The notes below the pieces were generated by a model, which was given only the letters and a program-made list of their open reading frames with translations, had not been told where the DNA came from and made no database searches. Both the position numbers and the translations under genes were made by a program. From NCBI GenBank assembly GCA_943323675.2, contig CALPIR020000099.1:1-8047 (forward strand): a stretch of 8,047 nucleotides of DNA, given 5' to 3'. Shown here piece by piece: positions 6,291 through 8,047 of this stretch (position 1 is its first letter; each line of letters begins with the position of its first letter). The DNA comes from Chitinophaga pinensis (GTDB taxonomy: Bacteria; Bacteroidota; Bacteroidia; UKL13-3).

Positions 6291-6320
6291 GTATTTAGTG
6301 ATATATAGTTATCTAAATAC
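6291..6320. repeat. Short inverted repeat GTATTTAG-N14-CTAAATAC
   Basis: Perfect 8-base arms lie at 6291-6298 and 6313-6320, separated by 14 bases, in the divergent intergenic region. The centre includes the minus-strand core CTATATAT, which resembles the middle of an NrdR box but lacks its flanks. It is too far (about 330 bases) from nrdJ for a firm regulatory call. Confidence 0.3.
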
Positions 6321-6326
6321 CCGCAA

Positions 6327-6506
6327 AAGCTTACTGCATAAGGGTATTGCGTTTATGATAATTTTGTAAGTGCCTCACTGTCTATTTTTAAAAACAAAAG
6401 ATCTCATTAATAGGTGATTAACTATGCAAGCAAAATCAATAAAATCAGCTAAATTAGTGTTAATAATTTGGTTATGCACATACCTTAACCCTTACGCAGT
6501 ATGCTT
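6327..6506. repeat. 180-bp segment bounded by 19-nt imperfect inverted repeats
   Basis: The left end, AAGCTTACTGCATAAGGGT (6327-6345), and the right end, ACCCTTACGCAGTATGCTT (6488-6506), are inverted copies that agree at 17 of 19 positions. The 142 bases between them are AT-rich with no strong gene. The shape is that of a small non-autonomous element with terminal inverted repeats (MITE-like), but I see no target-site duplication at the outer edges. A paired regulatory site or a long-range RNA stem are alternatives. The arms themselves are too long to be likely by chance at this distance. Confidence 0.45.
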
Positions 6507-6539
6507 GTGGAATGTTGGCAAAATTGTTTGTGTGGAAAA
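6472..6539. promoter_or_regulatory. Cluster of DnaA-box-like 9-mers upstream of nrdJ
   Basis: TTATGCACA at 6472-6480 (+) and TTTTCCACA read on the minus strand at 6531-6539 both fit the relaxed DnaA-box consensus TTWTNCACA. A weaker copy, CATTCCACA on the minus strand, lies at 6506-6514. The last full match ends six bases before the candidate -33 box of nrdJ. In E. coli, DnaA boxes in the nrdAB promoter regulate ribonucleotide reductase, so the position is meaningful. DnaA binding here is an inference. Confidence 0.4.
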
Positions 6540-6544
6540 TGCAG

Positions 6545-6576
6545 TTTGATTGGAAACATATTCTAGACCATTTTTG
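6545..6576 (+). promoter_or_regulatory. Candidate Bacteroidota promoter for nrdJ
   Basis: TTTG at 6545-6548, then 20 bases, then CATTTTTG at 6569-6576. The expected pattern is a TTTG -33 box, 19-21 bases, and TAnnTTTG at -7; only the first base of the -7 box deviates. Transcription would begin near 6583 and leave a leader of about 60 bases. It would also place the alternative in-frame ATG at 6577 outside the mRNA, which supports 6646 as the nrdJ start. Confidence 0.45.
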
Positions 6577-6645
6577 ATGAAAAACCCCCTAAAAAAAACG
6601 GAGTTACTTTTAAAACTTATAAACCCAAAAATTTGTTCCAATAAT

Positions 6646-8047
6646 ATGAGCACCAAATCATCTAAAAAAACCGAGCAAAGAGGCCTTCGCGTGGATCGCT
6701 TCTTTACTAAGGATGGCGTAAGCGCATTCGACTTGTTTGAATACGACAGCCGCACCTCTGTAATTAAAAATCCGAATGGAGAAAAAGTATTTGAGCTAAA
6801 CAATGTAGAAGTTCCAAAATTTTGGAGCCAAGTAGCTACAGATGTTTTAGCACAAAAGTATTTCCGTAAAGCAGGTGTTCCGATGCCTGATGGTTCAAGC
6901 GGTAGCGAAAACTCTATTAAGCAAGTAGCACATCGCATGGCGCATTGCTGGAAATCGTGGGCTGAACAATACGGTTACTTTGCTTCTGCAGAAGATGCAA
7001 ATAAGTTTTATGATGAGTTGGTATTTATGATTATTGGTCAGTATGCTGCACCAAATTCTCCTCAATGGTTTAATACGGGTTTGTACAGCTCATATGGCAT
7101 CACCGGTAAACCACAAGGTCATTACTTTGTAAATCCTAATACTGGTAAATTAGAAAGGTCTACTTCAGCATACGAACGTCCGCAACCTCACGCTTGTTTT
7201 ATTTTATCTGTAAATGATGATTTAGTAAACGAGGGTGGTATCATGGATCTTTGGGTACGTGAAGCGCGTATCTTTAAATATGGCTCTGGTGTAGGAACAA
7301 ACTTTAGCCGCGTGCGTGGTGCAGGCGAAAAACTTTCGGGTGGCGGAACCTCATCGGGTTTAATGAGTTTCTTAAAAATTGGTGATCGTGCTGCAGGTGC
7401 AATTAAATCTGGAGGAACAACCAGACGTGCTGCTAAAATGGTGTGCTTAGATTTAGATCATCCAGAGATCGTTGAATTTATAAATTGGAAAAAGAACGAA
7501 GAGAAAAAAGTAGCTGCATTAATAGCTGCTGGATACCCTAGCGATTATGAAGGGGAAGCATATGCAACTGTTTCGGGTCAAAACTCAAACAACTCAGTTC
7601 GTATACCTCATGCATTTTTTAAAGCCTTAGAAGAAGGTAAAAATTGGGACTTAGTTGGACGTGCAAAAGGTGATATCATGAAATCTATTCCTGCAAAAGA
7701 ATTGTGGGATATGATAGGTGATGCTGCATGGGCTTGTGCCGATCCAGGTGTACAGTATGATTCTACCATTAACGAATGGCATACTTGTCCTGAAGGTGGA
7801 ACAATCAACGCATCTAATCCTTGTTCTGAGTACATGTTTTTGGATAACACAGCATGTAACTTAGCTTCATTAAATTTAATGCGTTTCTTCGATCCTGCAA
7901 CCAGTGAGTTTGATGTTAAAGGTATTGAACATGCTTCTCGCATTTGGACTATCGTACTAGAAGTTTCTGTGTTGATGGCTCAATTCCCATCACAAGAAGT
8001 AGCTCAGTTATCATATGAGTACCGTACATTAGGTTTAGGTTATGCCA
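6646..8047 (+). CDS. nrdJ: Class II (adenosylcobalamin-dependent) ribonucleotide reductase, N-terminal part
   Basis: The reading frame is open to the window end, giving 467 complete codons and no stop, so the gene is partial at 3'. The product reduces ribonucleotides to deoxyribonucleotides using a thiyl radical generated from coenzyme B12, with or without oxygen. Marks of the family: QPHACFILSVNDD with C184, one of the redox cysteine pair; FKYGSGVGTNFSRVRG (210-225); and INASNPCSEYMFLDNTACNL with the finger-loop triad N391, C393 and E395 and the second redox cysteine C404. C393 should carry the radical. The start MSTKSSKK at 6646 has an A-rich upstream region. An in-frame ATG at 6577 exists but overlaps the candidate promoter and adds residues unlike the family. 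No cobalamin riboswitch is visible upstream. DnaA-like boxes and a promoter candidate precede the gene. Confidence 0.96.
   Translation, partial: MSTKSSKKTEQRGLRVDRFFTKDGVSAFDLFEYDSRTSVIKNPNGEKVFELNNVEVPKFWSQVATDVLAQKYFRKAGVPMPDGSSGSENSIKQVAHRMAHCWKSWAEQYGYFASAEDANKFYDELVFMIIGQYAAPNSPQWFNTGLYSSYGITGKPQGHYFVNPNTGKLERSTSAYERPQPHACFILSVNDDLVNEGGIMDLWVREARIFKYGSGVGTNFSRVRGAGEKLSGGGTSSGLMSFLKIGDRAAGAIKSGGTTRRAAKMVCLDLDHPEIVEFINWKKNEEKKVAALIAAGYPSDYEGEAYATVSGQNSNNSVRIPHAFFKALEEGKNWDLVGRAKGDIMKSIPAKELWDMIGDAAWACADPGVQYDSTINEWHTCPEGGTINASNPCSEYMFLDNTACNLASLNLMRFFDPATSEFDVKGIEHASRIWTIVLEVSVLMAQFPSQEVAQLSYEYRTLGLGYA

Noticed and set aside
6295..6312. Possible NrdR box around the CTATATAT core on the minus strand.
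   Set aside because: Only the AT-rich core fits; the conserved ACA and TGT flanks are missing, and it is about 330 bases from nrdJ.
6424..6549. A 41-codon plus-strand frame (MQAKSIK...) with a hydrophobic stretch and AGGTGA seven bases before its ATG; a TAATTTTG -7-like box lies upstream at 6359-6366.
   Set aside because: Short, runs through the right inverted arm and two DnaA-like boxes, ends in unpatterned sequence, and resembles no family I know. Shine-Dalgarno motifs are weak evidence in Bacteroidota.
6577..6645. In-frame upstream ATG that would extend nrdJ by 23 residues.
   Set aside because: It directly abuts the candidate -7 box, the added residues do not look like the family, and ATG 6646 gives the usual MSTK-type N-terminus.
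6207..6645. Search for a cobalamin riboswitch ahead of the B12-dependent reductase.
   Set aside because: No B12-box-like conserved core or surrounding stem structure is visible in the region.
6492..6938. A 148-codon minus-strand frame overlapping the start of nrdJ.
   Set aside because: It is a shadow of the plus-strand ribonucleotide reductase, which shows clear family motifs and simply lacks a stop codon in this window.
7608..7943. A 111-codon minus-strand frame inside nrdJ.
   Set aside because: It overlaps the catalytic NPCSE region of the real gene and has no recognisable protein features.

Overview
The window looks like chromosomal housekeeping DNA from a member of the Bacteroidota, AT-rich and non-spore-forming. 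Four things point there: a single-chain SpmA/SpmB fusion, a DUF3127 protein, an M28-type glutaminyl cyclase lipoprotein, and an archaeal-type GGGP synthase of the kind known in Flavobacteria and Chitinophaga relatives. The AdoCbl-dependent ribonucleotide reductase and several TAnnTTTG-type -7 boxes fit as well. I cannot name the genus.

Layout. Bases 1-983 hold the C-terminal part of an SpmA/SpmB-like membrane protein. It is followed at once by a compact GC-rich repeat (991-1064). Next come a DUF3127 OB-fold-like gene (1204-1572) with an SSB-like acidic tail and a perfect intrinsic terminator (1586-1622). cysS (1662-3131) and a glutaminyl-cyclase-like lipoprotein gene (3170-4165) form a likely two-gene operon. 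An imperfect 47-bp palindrome then leads into an RNase H gene that starts at TTG (4230-4700). RNase H ends tail-to-tail, with stop codons overlapping, against a minus-strand SET-domain methyltransferase gene (4697-5146). A 304-bp gap without a gene follows, then a minus-strand GGGP synthase gene (5451-6206, TTG start). The last gene is the 5' part of a class II ribonucleotide reductase, nrdJ (6646 to the window end). It runs off the edge and has no stop codon here.

The most structured non-coding stretch is the 439-bp divergent region between the GGGP synthase gene and nrdJ. It holds two short hairpins, a 180-bp segment bounded by 19-nt imperfect inverted repeats, three DnaA-box-like 9-mers and a good candidate Bacteroidota promoter 70 bases before nrdJ. 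Control of dNTP synthesis by DnaA would parallel E. coli nrdAB, but here it is only a hypothesis.

The genes are mostly unrelated single housekeeping functions: translation, periplasmic protein maturation, RNA-DNA hybrid removal, dNTP supply and lipid synthesis. I see no defence island, CRISPR array, transposase, phage gene or new multi-gene system. The points worth following up are the SET methyltransferase, the nrdJ upstream region, the leader in front of RNase H, the SSB-like tail of the DUF3127 protein and the two repeat elements.
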